A DNA stretch of 64,000 nucleotides from positions 1,364,001 to 1,428,000 of the forward strand of contig JADKDD010000001.1 of assembly GCA_016718525.1 (NCBI GenBank), read 5' to 3'. The translations under genes were made by a program, and so were the position numbers. Every line of letters begins with the position of its first letter. Within the stretch, counting starts at the first letter, position 1. This DNA is from Rhodocyclaceae bacterium. Lineage in GTDB: Bacteria > Pseudomonadota > Gammaproteobacteria > Burkholderiales > Rhodocyclaceae. Shown here one piece after another: positions 42,992-52,772 of the stretch. Below the pieces are notes generated by a model. It was given only the letters and a program-made list of their open reading frames with translations. It was not told the origin of the DNA and ran no database searches.

Positions 42992-45220
42992 TTAGAACGT
43001 ATAGCTATAGCTGATGGACGCATTGTCTCTATCGTGGAATGGATCGTACTTGGCGCCGTCGGCAAAGGTGGTGTAGTCAATTCGGATATTGTGCGCCTTG
43101 TTCAAGTTGAAGTTCAGGCCGGGGTTAATGGTCTGACGTCCTTCAACAATCTGGCTATCCATCGAAAATCCGTGAAGATCGCGGCGGTAAAACAGGCTCG
43201 GCGAGACCACCCAGCTGCTGCCCATGAAGTTGGGATATTCGAGTGACACTCGCACCGCCATGGAGTAAGCATTGTCGGTAACAAAACCCTTGGTTCCGCA
43301 ACCTGGGTAGTACCAGTTGTTGGCAGTCGGATTGGCCGCGCTCGCACAGGTTCGAAGCGAGGCCAGTGCGCCATTCCAGGTTGTTGAATTTGCGGGACCG
43401 ACCACAAAGTTACGACCATAGTGGATGCCGTTAGGAGTAGCGTCCGGCACATTGTTCCACTGCGCCATCATTTCGCCTATCACCAAGCCATTTGTCGCGC
43501 CAAGCATGGCCGGCAAAGTACCGACGCCATTAACTTGCAACTGCTTCTTGTCAAACAGGTCGTAGCCGCGAACATAGCCGCCAGGACCAGCAGCTCGAAG
43601 GCGCGCGGTCAACGGACCTGAATTTGCCAACGTTAGGCCACCAATCTGCGGCAAAGTAGCACCGCCGAGTGAAGGATTAGGAGTTGTTGCCGCTGCTCCG
43701 GTGACATTCAACAAGGCGTTGCCGACCGCGAATCCAAACAGACCGAAGAGCAAGTCGTTGCCGTTAATCTGCACCGGTACATCTTTCTGATAGCTAGCCT
43801 CGATGCCGAAGGAAATATCCCAGGCATTAAAGGCCGCACTGATACCATAAATCTTGATGTCTTCAGGATATTCCCAACCACCGGTGAAGGTCGACCCAGC
43901 GTTGGCCAACGCGAAGCCAATGGTGGACGACACACCAGCCGGGCCGCCGAGCCCAGTATACAAATTGGTCGCCGCGGCGGTTCCCTGAGCGATGCCCGCT
44001 GCCGTAGCATTTCTGGCACTAACCACCGGAATTCGCGCGTGAATGTTTTCTGCAAAAATTCCGATTTCCGTGTCAATCGCCGAGATTGGGAAATGGAAGG
44101 CCAAGGCCCACTGTCCGCTGTCTTTCGGTAACGGCACAATATCTGAGCCATGGGCATAGGTTGTGACCTTAAACGGCCCGGCTAGCGGATTGCTCAATGC
44201 AGTAGTACCGTTGTAATAGGCTGCATTTGAGCCGGTTACTGCAGTAACCATGTCGCATTTCGTGAGGCCAGTACCAATTCGGCCCTCGGCTGGCGCCCAG
44301 TAGGTGCCGCAATAGTCAATCGCACTGCGCTCCCATTTCAACTGGTAATAAGCATCGACCGACATGCCGTTGCCTAAACCCATGTTTCCGGAAAGTGACC
44401 ACACGGGCAGCAATGCTTCCTTGATTTCAGTACCTGCACGGCGCAGGGCCGTGGTATCGAGCGGCGCCAGTTGATTCACGCCTTGGTAGAACACGCTCTC
44501 GCCCCAGTTCACTGCTTGACGACCAACCCGAACCTGCGCTGGCATATTGCCGACATCAAAGCCGGTATACACATAGGCATCCAGCAGATAGGTGCCATCG
44601 AAGCGATTGAGCGGATCCCAATCTTGATCGGAAAGCTTTGCCCCGCCAGGAACCCGTGCTGTCGGTGAACCGAGTGCGGGGGAATTGGGAGCCGTATTTG
44701 GACCTGAACCCAACGCACCGGCATAGCCGTTATTTTGGTGACCGTAAGGAACCGTTTCATTATTCAAAGCTTGGTCGTACCAAGCTTTCCAACGGATCAA
44801 TGCGCCACTGTCACCTTTCTTGATTTCGATGTCGTTGATCAGCTTGAACAAAGTCTGGTAACGGTCGCCCTTGTCGTAATTGAGGCTTGACGTATCGGTA
44901 CGCGCGCCGGCAATATAGCCAAGATTTTGCCTGGCGTTAAGAACTGCCGCTGCGTTGTTTTGCGGGAATGGATTCGGCGCAGTGACTGCCAACGGCGCCA
45001 AGCCGGCGGAGACGGCGTTGTCACCGAAGATCAGACTGTTGTCGCGGCCTTGTACGCGCCAGGCCGAGGTTGCAGAAACCACAGTGCTGACGTTAACTGT
45101 CCAGCCACCATCACTCGTATAGTCCCACGCCATGGCTGACGTAGCACAAGCAGCCATGACAGCTGCTGCGGTGGCGTTGCGCACAAAACGGCGTTGTCCT
45201 GCAAATTGATTTTTTTTCAT
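42992..45220 (-). CDS. DUF1302 family outer-membrane beta-barrel protein
   Basis: 742 residues. I chose ATG 45220 (MKKNQFAGQRRFVRN) because GGGAG lies 6-10 bases before it; two ATGs upstream are also open. Signal peptide to about residue 30 (ATSAMA-W). The protein is rich in alternating aromatic strands and ends in S-Y-S-Y-T-F, the C-terminal Phe typical of outer-membrane barrels. DUF1302 marks: RVGRQAVNWGESVFYQGVNQLAPLD and the closing NIRIDYTTFADGAKYDPFHDRD. It is thought to be an outer-membrane channel for hydrophobic or aromatic compounds working with DUF1329 and the RND exporter. Confidence 0.92.
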   Translation of the reverse strand: MKKNQFAGQRRFVRNATAAAVMAACATSAMAWDYTSDGGWTVNVSTVVSATSAWRVQGRDNSLIFGDNAVSAGLAPLAVTAPNPFPQNNAAAVLNARQNLGYIAGARTDTSSLNYDKGDRYQTLFKLINDIEIKKGDSGALIRWKAWYDQALNNETVPYGHQNNGYAGALGSGPNTAPNSPALGSPTARVPGGAKLSDQDWDPLNRFDGTYLLDAYVYTGFDVGNMPAQVRVGRQAVNWGESVFYQGVNQLAPLDTTALRRAGTEIKEALLPVWSLSGNMGLGNGMSVDAYYQLKWERSAIDYCGTYWAPAEGRIGTGLTKCDMVTAVTGSNAAYYNGTTALSNPLAGPFKVTTYAHGSDIVPLPKDSGQWALAFHFPISAIDTEIGIFAENIHARIPVVSARNATAAGIAQGTAAATNLYTGLGGPAGVSSTIGFALANAGSTFTGGWEYPEDIKIYGISAAFNAWDISFGIEASYQKDVPVQINGNDLLFGLFGFAVGNALLNVTGAAATTPNPSLGGATLPQIGGLTLANSGPLTARLRAAGPGGYVRGYDLFDKKQLQVNGVGTLPAMLGATNGLVIGEMMAQWNNVPDATPNGIHYGRNFVVGPANSTTWNGALASLRTCASAANPTANNWYYPGCGTKGFVTDNAYSMAVRVSLEYPNFMGSSWVVSPSLFYRRDLHGFSMDSQIVEGRQTINPGLNFNLNKAHNIRIDYTTFADGAKYDPFHDRDNASISYSYTF

Positions 45221-45570
45221 ACTAACTCCCATGGTCTCATCCTCGTTGATGTTATGCATCTGTTGTATTGGATCGGTTACTCAATATTTCTACTTGTTTG
45301 CCTGGACAAATGCTGCAATGCACCACAATGTGCGTCTCCGCACAGACTTAGTGCCCAGTTCACCCACCGGACGAAAAATAGCAGAGTAGTTAATAAATCC
45401 GTAACACTTCTTTACGTTTGGCGTGGAAAGATTTGCGTTTGTCGGGAAATTACAACACGCCGTGCCCTCGCGTTGGTGATACGTGAATTTGTTAAGGCTA
45501 GCGTAAGCCAGTTGGTGCCGGTGGGACGCCACCGATTGCTCAACGCGGGCGCCAAGAGTGCGGAGAGAGG
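45221..45570. other. Gene-free stretch upstream of the DUF1302 gene
   Basis: 350 bp that should carry the promoter of the DUF1302-DUF1329 pair; an AT-rich part lies around 45270-45300 and 45380-45400. I see no confident -10/-35 pair. It also holds repeat copy 9 at 45507-45537 next to the end of the NUDIX gene. Confidence 0.5.
45507..45537 (+). repeat. Dispersed repeat, copy 9 (next to the NUDIX gene end)
   Basis: GCCAGTTGGTGCCGGTGGGA then CGCCACCGATTG; 11 of 12 core bases. Very close to copy 7 over 22 bases (GTTGGTGCYGGYGGGACGCC). The frame reads V-G-A-G-G-T-P-P. Confidence 0.7.
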
Positions 45571-46134
45571 CTAGTCCGGAAGTGGCCAAACGCCACTGAG
45601 AATTTTGTCCGCCCAGAGCAGCGCAGTGATCGTCTTTGCATCGGTGATCTCCCCATCTCTGACCGCCAACAGCGCGTCTGCAATGGTCATTTCATGAATC
45701 TCCAGGTGCTCACCGGCGTCGCGTTCGTGACCGACGTAGCTCAGCCCCTGCGCCCAGAATATTTCAATATGCTCGTCCGAATAACCGATGCACGGATGCA
45801 TGGTTGCCAAGTGGCGCCATGACTTTGCGATATAGCCGGTTTCCTCGCGCAGCTCACGGCGTGCGGTATCCAGCGGATGTTCATTGACTTCGATCTTGCC
45901 AGCCGGAAGTTCGAGGAAGACTTGATGCAAGGGGTAACGAAATTGGCGCTCGAAAATCAAATGCCGGTTATCGAGCAAGGCGATGGCCACAACAGCACCC
46001 GGGTGGGCGATCCACTCACGGACCGCTTCGGTTTCATCGTGGTGCCTAATTTTGTCGCGATGGACTTTGAGCAACTCGCCGTCAAATACCAATTCACTGC
46101 TTAAGGTGTGTTCGATCAGATCGCCATCATTCAT
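45571..46134 (-). CDS. NUDIX hydrolase, ADP-ribose pyrophosphatase type
   Basis: 187 residues. The Nudix box is G-K-I-E-V-N-E-H-P-L-D-T-A-R-R-E-L-R-E-E-T-G-Y in sequence order with all catalytic Glu present, preceded by QFRYPLHQVFLELPAG and followed by the ADPRase-type Pro/Tyr region MHPCIGYSDEHIEIFWA. It cleaves ADP-ribose or related dinucleotides. It lies about 100 bp after nuoN in the same direction, a common arrangement at the end of betaproteobacterial nuo operons. Confidence 0.94.
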   Translation of the reverse strand: MNDGDLIEHTLSSELVFDGELLKVHRDKIRHHDETEAVREWIAHPGAVVAIALLDNRHLIFERQFRYPLHQVFLELPAGKIEVNEHPLDTARRELREETGYIAKSWRHLATMHPCIGYSDEHIEIFWAQGLSYVGHERDAGEHLEIHEMTIADALLAVRDGEITDAKTITALLWADKILSGVWPLPD

Positions 46135-46237
46135 CGTACAGGTTCCGGATGATCCTGCTTGTTCTTGTCAGCCTGGCCGCCGACATTGATGGTCGTGCAA
46201 GTGTTCTGCCATCGGGTTCAATGCAGTCAGTGCGCGA

Positions 46238-47722
46238 TCATCCGATCAAACTCTTCATCACCTCGTGACTGAGCAGCATGACAGAGTCGGGGAAGATTCC
46301 CAACCAGGCGACCGCCACGCCGGTACCAGACAGCAAGATGCGCATATCGAGGCTGCTCCGCAGCGGCGCGGTATCCAATGGCGGATCGAAATACATCAGT
46401 TTGACCACGCGCAAATAATAGAAAGCACCGATCAGCGAGAACATGACGGCTACAACCGCAATGACCGTATGTCCGGCGTAAATGAGCGTGAGCAAGACCG
46501 AGAATTTGGCAAAAAAGCCGATGAAGAAAGGGATGCCCGCCATTGAAAACATCAGGATCAGCATCACTGCCGCAAACCAGGGACTGCGCTGGTTGAGTCC
46601 TTTAAAGTCTTCAAGGTTCTCGGCTTCATGATCTTTGCGCGATAACAGCAAGATCATGCCGAACGCGCCCATGCTCATCAGCACATAGGCAAACATGTAG
46701 TACAACGCAGCGCCATAGGCACTGATCGCGACATACGGATTGGCCGGCAACGTGAGGATGCCGGAAGCCAGGCCCAAAACCATAAACCCCATATGGGAGA
46801 TTGCCGAATAGGCCAACATGCGTTTGAGATTGGTCTGTGCGACCGCAGCCAGATTACCCAGACCGATTGAAACGATGGCCATAATCAGCAGCATGGTCTG
46901 CCACTCCAGTGCCAGGCCAAGCAAACCATAAACCAACAAGCGCATGGCCAGCGCAAAGGCTGCGAATTTGGGTGCCGAACCGATCAACAAGGTAACAGGT
47001 GTTGGCGCACCATGATAGACATCCGGAATCCACATGTGGAAAGGTGCCAGGCCCAATTTGAAAGCGATCCCGGCCACCGTGAACACCAAGCCGAATACGA
47101 GAATCGTTTTTGGTGTCTGCATCTGATTGACGGCCTGAGCTACACCGTTAATTTCCAGCGTTCCGGTCGCGCCGTAGAGCATTGACATGCCATAAAGCAG
47201 CAGTCCTGAGGCCAGCGATCCGAGTACAAAGTACTTCATCGCTGCCTCGGTCGAACGTGATGAATCCCGATCAATCGCGACCAGCGCGTATAAGGACAGC
47301 GAAAGCAACTCCAAACCGAGGTAGAGGGTAACGAAACTGGCAGCCGAAATTAACACCATCATGCCGATAGTGGCAAACAGCACCAGCAGGTAGTACTCGC
47401 CCTTATCGAGACCGCGCTCAGCCAGGTAGCCGCGGCCATAAATGATCACCATGATTACCGAAATGTAGGTCAGGATTTTGAGGAAGTCGGCAAGCAAATC
47501 ATCGACAAACAGATTGCTGAAGGTCAGGGTTGTTTGACCATCCGCTGTCAGCACGGTAATCACCGCTGCACCAAACAGAGAAGCCACAGTCAGCAAGCCA
47601 ACCACCCAACGCCGGGTTTTACCAAATGCGAGGTCGACAAAAATCAACACCATCGCCATGGTGATGAGAAACAGCTCCGGGGCCGCCGGGTAGAGGTCGG
47701 GCAACACGAAGTTTTCGAGCAT
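46238..47722 (-). CDS. nuoN: NADH-quinone oxidoreductase subunit N
   Basis: 494 residues, 14 membrane helices, the first of three antiporter-like subunits reading from the membrane arm's proximal side. Visible: ALVAIDRDSSRSTEAAMKYFVLGSLASGLLLYG with the helix 5 Glu/Lys region, GLAPFHMWIPDVYHGAPTPVT (helix 7-8 Lys/His site) and KRMLAYSAISHMGFMVLG. Translocates protons. It is the last nuo gene, 67 bp after nuoM. Confidence 0.97.
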   Translation of the reverse strand: MLENFVLPDLYPAAPELFLITMAMVLIFVDLAFGKTRRWVVGLLTVASLFGAAVITVLTADGQTTLTFSNLFVDDLLADFLKILTYISVIMVIIYGRGYLAERGLDKGEYYLLVLFATIGMMVLISAASFVTLYLGLELLSLSLYALVAIDRDSSRSTEAAMKYFVLGSLASGLLLYGMSMLYGATGTLEINGVAQAVNQMQTPKTILVFGLVFTVAGIAFKLGLAPFHMWIPDVYHGAPTPVTLLIGSAPKFAAFALAMRLLVYGLLGLALEWQTMLLIMAIVSIGLGNLAAVAQTNLKRMLAYSAISHMGFMVLGLASGILTLPANPYVAISAYGAALYYMFAYVLMSMGAFGMILLLSRKDHEAENLEDFKGLNQRSPWFAAVMLILMFSMAGIPFFIGFFAKFSVLLTLIYAGHTVIAVVAVMFSLIGAFYYLRVVKLMYFDPPLDTAPLRSSLDMRILLSGTGVAVAWLGIFPDSVMLLSHEVMKSLIG

Positions 47723-47789
47723 TATCTTTCTCTGATCCGCAACATTTGTGGTGACTGGTACATGGTCAATTGGTCAGCCGGCGTGTAAG

Positions 47790-49277
47790 TTAAAGCTTCG
47801 ACTGCCCGATATGATTAATAAGATTCTCTACAGAGGTGTGCATTACTTCCGTGAACGGGAACGGGTACAAGCCCATCGCCAGAACCGCAACGGCAAGAAT
47901 ACCCAGCACCAAAAATTCACGGCCGTTGATATCTTGCATTTCTGCAACGTGATGGTTGCTGACTTCGCCGAAAACAACGCGCTTATACATCCATAGCGTG
48001 TAAGCGGCGCCCATGATGAGTGTGGTGGCCGCGGCAAAGCCGATCCAGAAGTTGAACTTGACTGCGCCAAGGACCACCATGAATTCGCCGACGAACCCTG
48101 AGGTGGCCGGCAAGCCGGCATTGGCCATCGAGAACAACAAAAAGAATGCGGCGAACTTGGGCATGCTGTTCACCACGCCACCGTAGTCGGCGATTTGGCG
48201 GGAGTGCACCCTATCGTACATGACACCGATACACAAAAACATCGCCCCGGAAACAAAGCCGTGCGAAATCATTTGCATTAACGCGCCTTCGATACCCAGC
48301 GTGTTGAACATGAAGAAACCAAGCGTGACAAACCCCATGTGCGAGATTGACGAATACGCCACCAGCTTTTTCATATCGCTCTGCACCAGCGCAACGAAAC
48401 CAATGTAGATCACCGCGATCAGGGACAGGGTAATCATGAACGGCGCCATGGCTTGACTGGCATCCGGCACAATTGGTAGTGAAAACCGCAGGAACCCGTA
48501 CGCGCCGAGCTTTAGGGCGATGGCCGCCAAGACTACGGAACCACCGGTCGGTGCTTCGACGTGCGCGTCGGGCAACCACGTATGCACCGGCCACATCGGC
48601 ACTTTGACCGCAAACGACAGCAGGAATGCGATGAAGATCAATCCTTGCGCGGGCATTCCCAAGGGCAGTTGGTGCCAGTCAAGAATATTGAAACTGCCGC
48701 CGGACTCAAGGAACAGCCAGATCAGCGCAACCAGCATCAACAGTGAACCTAACAAGGTATAGAGAAAGAACTTTATCGCCGCATAGACTCGATTCGGCCC
48801 GCCCCACACACCGATAATGAGATACATCGGAATAAGCGACGCTTCAAAGAATACGTAAAACAAAACACCATCGAGCGCACTGAATATTCCGTTCATCAAG
48901 CCGGACATCACTAGAAACGCAGCCATATATTGCGCCTGTTTCTCTTTAATCACATCCCACCCTGCCAGCACCACGAGGACAGTAATAAAACTGTTGAGCA
49001 AGATAAATGGCATGGAAATACCATCAACACCCAAATGGTAAAAAATGTTGAAGCGGGAAATCCAAGGCGACCGTTCAACGAACTGCATCGCCACTTCGCG
49101 ATTGTCGAAGCCGATAAACAGCGGCAAGGTCACCAGAAAGCCCATCACGGCGACCAGCAGCGCAAGCCAGCGCACAGCATCACGCCGTTGCGACCCCAAT
49201 AAGAGTAAGGGAAGCGCGCCGAGTATCGGCAACCAGATGGCAAGGCTCAGCAGTTGGGAAGTTTGGGGCGAGTTCAT
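47790..49277 (-). CDS. nuoM: NADH-quinone oxidoreductase subunit M
   Basis: 495 residues from ATG 49277 (TTG at 49280 also open). Antiporter-like membrane subunit: DGISMPFILLNSFITVL, FFEASLIPMYLIIGVWG with the key Glu, KVPMWPVHTWLPDAHVEAPTGGSVVLA, and MKKLVAYSSISHMGFVTLG. It follows nuoL by 12 bp. Confidence 0.97.
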   Translation of the reverse strand: MNSPQTSQLLSLAIWLPILGALPLLLLGSQRRDAVRWLALLVAVMGFLVTLPLFIGFDNREVAMQFVERSPWISRFNIFYHLGVDGISMPFILLNSFITVLVVLAGWDVIKEKQAQYMAAFLVMSGLMNGIFSALDGVLFYVFFEASLIPMYLIIGVWGGPNRVYAAIKFFLYTLLGSLLMLVALIWLFLESGGSFNILDWHQLPLGMPAQGLIFIAFLLSFAVKVPMWPVHTWLPDAHVEAPTGGSVVLAAIALKLGAYGFLRFSLPIVPDASQAMAPFMITLSLIAVIYIGFVALVQSDMKKLVAYSSISHMGFVTLGFFMFNTLGIEGALMQMISHGFVSGAMFLCIGVMYDRVHSRQIADYGGVVNSMPKFAAFFLLFSMANAGLPATSGFVGEFMVVLGAVKFNFWIGFAAATTLIMGAAYTLWMYKRVVFGEVSNHHVAEMQDINGREFLVLGILAVAVLAMGLYPFPFTEVMHTSVENLINHIGQSKL

Positions 49278-49289
49278 CAAAGTAAGTGA

Positions 49290-51290
49290 TTAGGTGCCTG
49301 AAGTCCAGAACAGTGCAAACATGAGCAGCGAAAACACACCAATGATCATTGAAAATGCATATTGATATATGTGGCCGGTTTGGAAAAGTCTGACCAAGCC
49401 TGAAATCCAGCCAACAACGCGAGCCGATCCATTGACCATCACGCCATCGATGACAACCTGATCGCCGGCTTTCCAAAGTCCTCCACCAATCAAACGGGCA
49501 CCACCGGCAAAAAAGAAGTCATTGAACTTGTCAAAGTAATACTTGTTCTCGAGCAGGGTATAGATCGGCATGAAACGTTGTTTGATCGCCTCAGGAATGT
49601 CAGGACGTTTAAGGTAGAAAAACCAGGAGAGCGCGACGCCCGACATCGCCAGCAGGAACGGCAAAGACATGACCCCGTGCAACGCCATCGCCACCGGACC
49701 ATGGAATTCGTGCGCCAGTTCTTCCATCCCCGGATGCTTGATCGCATCAATGACCACGGATTCACCGAACCAGTCGCCAAACAGCATTGGAGAGATAGTG
49801 AAGAACCCGATCAACACCGACGGAATCGCCAGCATCACCAGCGGCAGAGTCACTACCCAAGGCGACTCATGCGGCTTGGCAGAATGATGACCATGATCGT
49901 CATGCGCCGCATGATGATCGTCGTGCGGCAGTTGGTCGAAACGCTCCGTGCCGTGGAAGACCAGAAAGTACATCCGGAAGGAGTAAAACGCCGTGACAAA
50001 GACACCAAGAATCACCGCAAGATATGCAAAGCCCGCGCCTGGTATATGCGACGCATGAACCGCCTCGATGATCGAGTCTTTAGAGTAAAAACCGGAAAAG
50101 AACGGGAAGCCGATCAGCGCTAAAGAACCGAGCAAGGAAGTGATCCATGTGATCGGCATGTACTTGCGCAATCCGCCCATATAACGAATATCTTGATTGT
50201 GGTGGCAACCCATAATCACCGAGCCGGCACCAAGGAATAGCAGCGCTTTGAAAAAGGCGTGGGTCATCAAGTGAAACACCGCTACGGAATATGCCGACAC
50301 ACCAAGCGCAACCGTCATGTAGCCCAGCTGCGAAAGCGTTGAATACGCCACGACACGCTTGATGTCATTCTGAATGATGCCCAGGAATCCCATGAACAAT
50401 GCAGTAACCGAACCGATTACCAGCACGAACGAGAGCGCGGTATCGGATAGTTCAAACAGTGGGGACATCCGCGTCACCATGAAAATACCGGCGGTAACCA
50501 TCGTGGCAGCGTGGATCAGGGCGGAAATCGGTGTCGGACCTTCCATCGAGTCAGGCAGCCAAACATGCAGCGGAACTTGCGCTGACTTGCCCATCGCACC
50601 GATAAACAGACAGATACAGATCGCCGTGATCAACGACCATCCGGTTGCGACTTCGGTTGTCGCCGCCAGGTCAAGACGCATCGCAAAGACCTCGTGGTAG
50701 TCCAGAGTCCCGGCGTATGCGGCAATCAGACCGATGCCGAGCAAGAAGCCAAAATCCCCAACGCGATTGACCAGAAAGGCCTTCAAGTTGGCGAAAATCG
50801 CGGTCGGCCGCTTGTACCAAAACCCGATCAGCAGGTACGAGACCAAACCAACAGCTTCCCAGCCAAAAAACAGTTGTACAAAATTATTGCTCATCACCAG
50901 CATCAGCATTGAAAACGTAAACAGCGCGATATAGCTGAAAAAGCGCTGGTAGCCCGGGTCGTCTGCCATATAGCCAATAGTGAAGACATGCACCATCAGC
51001 GAGACGAACGTCACTACGAGCATCATCATCACGGTCAGCGGATCAATCAGGAAACCGACCTCAAATTTAAGACCGCCGGATTGCAGCCAGGTATAAACCG
51101 GTCCGTTGTAGTGGTGCCCGGCCTGAACGTCGAAATAGATCACCAATGACGCAATGAAAGCGACGGCGACACCAAGGATCGTAACCGTGTGCGCACCGGT
51201 CCGGCCGATGGCCTTGCCGAACAACCCGGCAAGAATTGCACCGCCAAGCGGAGCCAGCGGAACCAACAAATACAGTGAGGTCATCTCCAT
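49290..51290 (-). CDS. nuoL: NADH-quinone oxidoreductase subunit L
   Basis: 666 residues, the distal antiporter-like subunit with the C-terminal lateral helix. Signatures: DPLTVMMMLVVTFVSLMVHVFTIGYM, FFGWEAVGLVSYLLIGFWY, AQVPLHVWLPDSMEGPTPISALIHAATMV, KRVVAYSTLSQLGYM. A loop at about residues 455-475 is very His/Asp-rich (HDDHHAAHDDHGHHS), a variable feature of this subunit. ATG 51290 has GGGGCG upstream; ATG two codons later is also possible. Confidence 0.97.
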   Translation of the reverse strand: MEMTSLYLLVPLAPLGGAILAGLFGKAIGRTGAHTVTILGVAVAFIASLVIYFDVQAGHHYNGPVYTWLQSGGLKFEVGFLIDPLTVMMMLVVTFVSLMVHVFTIGYMADDPGYQRFFSYIALFTFSMLMLVMSNNFVQLFFGWEAVGLVSYLLIGFWYKRPTAIFANLKAFLVNRVGDFGFLLGIGLIAAYAGTLDYHEVFAMRLDLAATTEVATGWSLITAICICLFIGAMGKSAQVPLHVWLPDSMEGPTPISALIHAATMVTAGIFMVTRMSPLFELSDTALSFVLVIGSVTALFMGFLGIIQNDIKRVVAYSTLSQLGYMTVALGVSAYSVAVFHLMTHAFFKALLFLGAGSVIMGCHHNQDIRYMGGLRKYMPITWITSLLGSLALIGFPFFSGFYSKDSIIEAVHASHIPGAGFAYLAVILGVFVTAFYSFRMYFLVFHGTERFDQLPHDDHHAAHDDHGHHSAKPHESPWVVTLPLVMLAIPSVLIGFFTISPMLFGDWFGESVVIDAIKHPGMEELAHEFHGPVAMALHGVMSLPFLLAMSGVALSWFFYLKRPDIPEAIKQRFMPIYTLLENKYYFDKFNDFFFAGGARLIGGGLWKAGDQVVIDGVMVNGSARVVGWISGLVRLFQTGHIYQYAFSMIIGVFSLLMFALFWTSGT

Positions 51291-51302
51291 TTCGGTCGCC
51301 CC

Positions 51303-51608
51303 TTATCCCTTGAGGCTGTCGAGATCATCGACATGAATGGATGAAAGATTGCGGAACAGGACGACCAATATGGCCAAGCCAATTCCTGCCTCGGCAGCTG
51401 CCACCACAAGAATGAAGAACACAAAGATTTGACCATCGAGATTATTCAGGTAATGCGAGAACGCAATGAAATTGAGGTTCACCGCGAGCAGCATGAGTTC
51501 GATCGACATCATTAGCACAATGAGGTTCTTCCGATTGAGGAAAATGCCGACAATAGCAATCGAGAACAACATGGCGCCGAGTATCAAGTAGTGCGAAAGG
51601 GACAGCAT
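51303..51608 (-). CDS. nuoK: NADH-quinone oxidoreductase subunit K
   Basis: 101 residues, three membrane helices: SHYLILGAMLFSIAIVGIF, NLIVLMMSIELMLLAVNLNFIAF with the conserved Glu in helix 2, and FFILVVAAAEAGIGLAILVVLFR with the Glu in helix 3. Normal length. 12 bp before nuoL. Confidence 0.97.
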   Translation of the reverse strand: MLSLSHYLILGAMLFSIAIVGIFLNRKNLIVLMMSIELMLLAVNLNFIAFSHYLNNLDGQIFVFFILVVAAAEAGIGLAILVVLFRNLSSIHVDDLDSLKG

Positions 51609-51612
51609 TAAA

Positions 51613-52254
51613 TCAATCCCCCTTTGGCGTAGCCGATGAACCGGCCTGCAATGAAATATTCGTTTCAGACTGCATCTTGACCATCCGTACGCGATCGTTT
51701 CGCTTCACTTTAATCTGATCCGATGGATGCACAGCTTTAGTGTCGCCACGTTTTCTCAGCGTCAACATGACTGCAGCAATAATCGCGACCAAAAGAATCA
51801 ACGAAGCAATTTCAAACGGCCACGCATATTTGGTGAATAAAAGGCGCGCCAACTCTTTCGTATTGCTGGCCCCGGCCGCCACGTTCTGGCCGGGAAAGTT
51901 TTCCAAACCAAAATAGCGCCCGCCAACCACCAAGATCATTTCCCCCAGCATCAATAGTGCAATCACGCCTCCAAGCGGCAAATAACTCCAGAAGCCCTGG
52001 CGCAAGCGCTCAATATTGACGTCAAGCATCATCACCACAAACAGGAACAACACCATGACCGCGCCAACGTAAACCATCACCAGTGCAATGGCCAAAAACT
52101 CGGCTTGCAACAACATCCAGATTCCAGCGGCATTAAAGAACGCCAACACCAAGAACAGGACGGCATGCACCGGATTGCGGGCAGTGATGACACGCAAAGC
52201 CGATCCCAACAGCACCGCTGCAAACAGGTAAAAAAGGATGGTCTTGAATTCCAT
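51613..52254 (-). CDS. nuoJ: NADH-quinone oxidoreductase subunit J
   Basis: 213 residues with five membrane helices and a polar C-terminal tail of about 40 residues. Family block: ARNPVHAVLFLVLAFFNAAGIWMLLQAEFLAIALVMVYVGAVMVLFLFVVMML in part, containing the conserved Tyr-Val-Gly-Ala-Val helix 3 (pi-bulge). Sits 4 bp before nuoK. Confidence 0.97.
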   Translation of the reverse strand: MEFKTILFYLFAAVLLGSALRVITARNPVHAVLFLVLAFFNAAGIWMLLQAEFLAIALVMVYVGAVMVLFLFVVMMLDVNIERLRQGFWSYLPLGGVIALLMLGEMILVVGGRYFGLENFPGQNVAAGASNTKELARLLFTKYAWPFEIASLILLVAIIAAVMLTLRKRGDTKAVHPSDQIKVKRNDRVRMVKMQSETNISLQAGSSATPKGD

Positions 52255-52277
52255 ATTCAGTCTATTTTGATCCGGGC

Positions 52278-52763
52278 TTAACGATACGGTGCGTCCGCAG
52301 CGCGGTCGGCAGCAATCTGTGCCTCATAGCGGTCGCCATTGGCCAAGAGCATCTGCTTGGTGTAGTAAAGGTCGCCGCGTTGTTCGCCGTGATATTCAAA
52401 TATCCGGGTCTCCACAATGGCATCAACCGGGCAGGCCTCTTCGCAAAACCCACAGAAGATACATTTGTTCAAATCGATGTCGTAACGCGTTGTCCGGCGA
52501 CTGCCATCATCACGCTGCTCTGATTCAATAGTAATCGCCAAAGCCGGGCAAACCGCTTCACACAATTTGCAGGCAATGCATCGCTCTTCGCCATTCGGAT
52601 AGCGGCGCAGCGCATGCAAGCCACGGAAGCGGTCACTTTGCGGCGTCAGTTCTTCCGGATACTGAATGGTGATTTTGCGCGCGAACATGTAGCGTCCGGT
52701 TAACGCCAAACCCTTGAACAGTTCTTTCAGAAACAGACTGCCGATGTAATCTTTAGCACCCAT
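52278..52763 (-). CDS. nuoI: NADH-quinone oxidoreductase subunit I
   Basis: 161 residues, the peripheral-arm ferredoxin-like subunit. Two [4Fe-4S] motifs, CIACKLCEAVCPA and CIFCGFCEEACPV, hold clusters N6a and N6b. R-F-R-G-L-H-A-L-R-R precedes the first motif. It starts 9 bp after the nuoH stop. Confidence 0.98.
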   Translation of the reverse strand: MGAKDYIGSLFLKELFKGLALTGRYMFARKITIQYPEELTPQSDRFRGLHALRRYPNGEERCIACKLCEAVCPALAITIESEQRDDGSRRTTRYDIDLNKCIFCGFCEEACPVDAIVETRIFEYHGEQRGDLYYTKQMLLANGDRYEAQIAADRAADAPYR

Positions 52764-52772
52764 GACTTGTCC

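Noticed and set aside
48664..48682. GCAGTTGGTGCCAGTC inside nuoM resembling the repeat core
   Set aside because: Only the first ten bases match, the right half of the consensus is absent, and it encodes conserved nuoM sequence in another frame.
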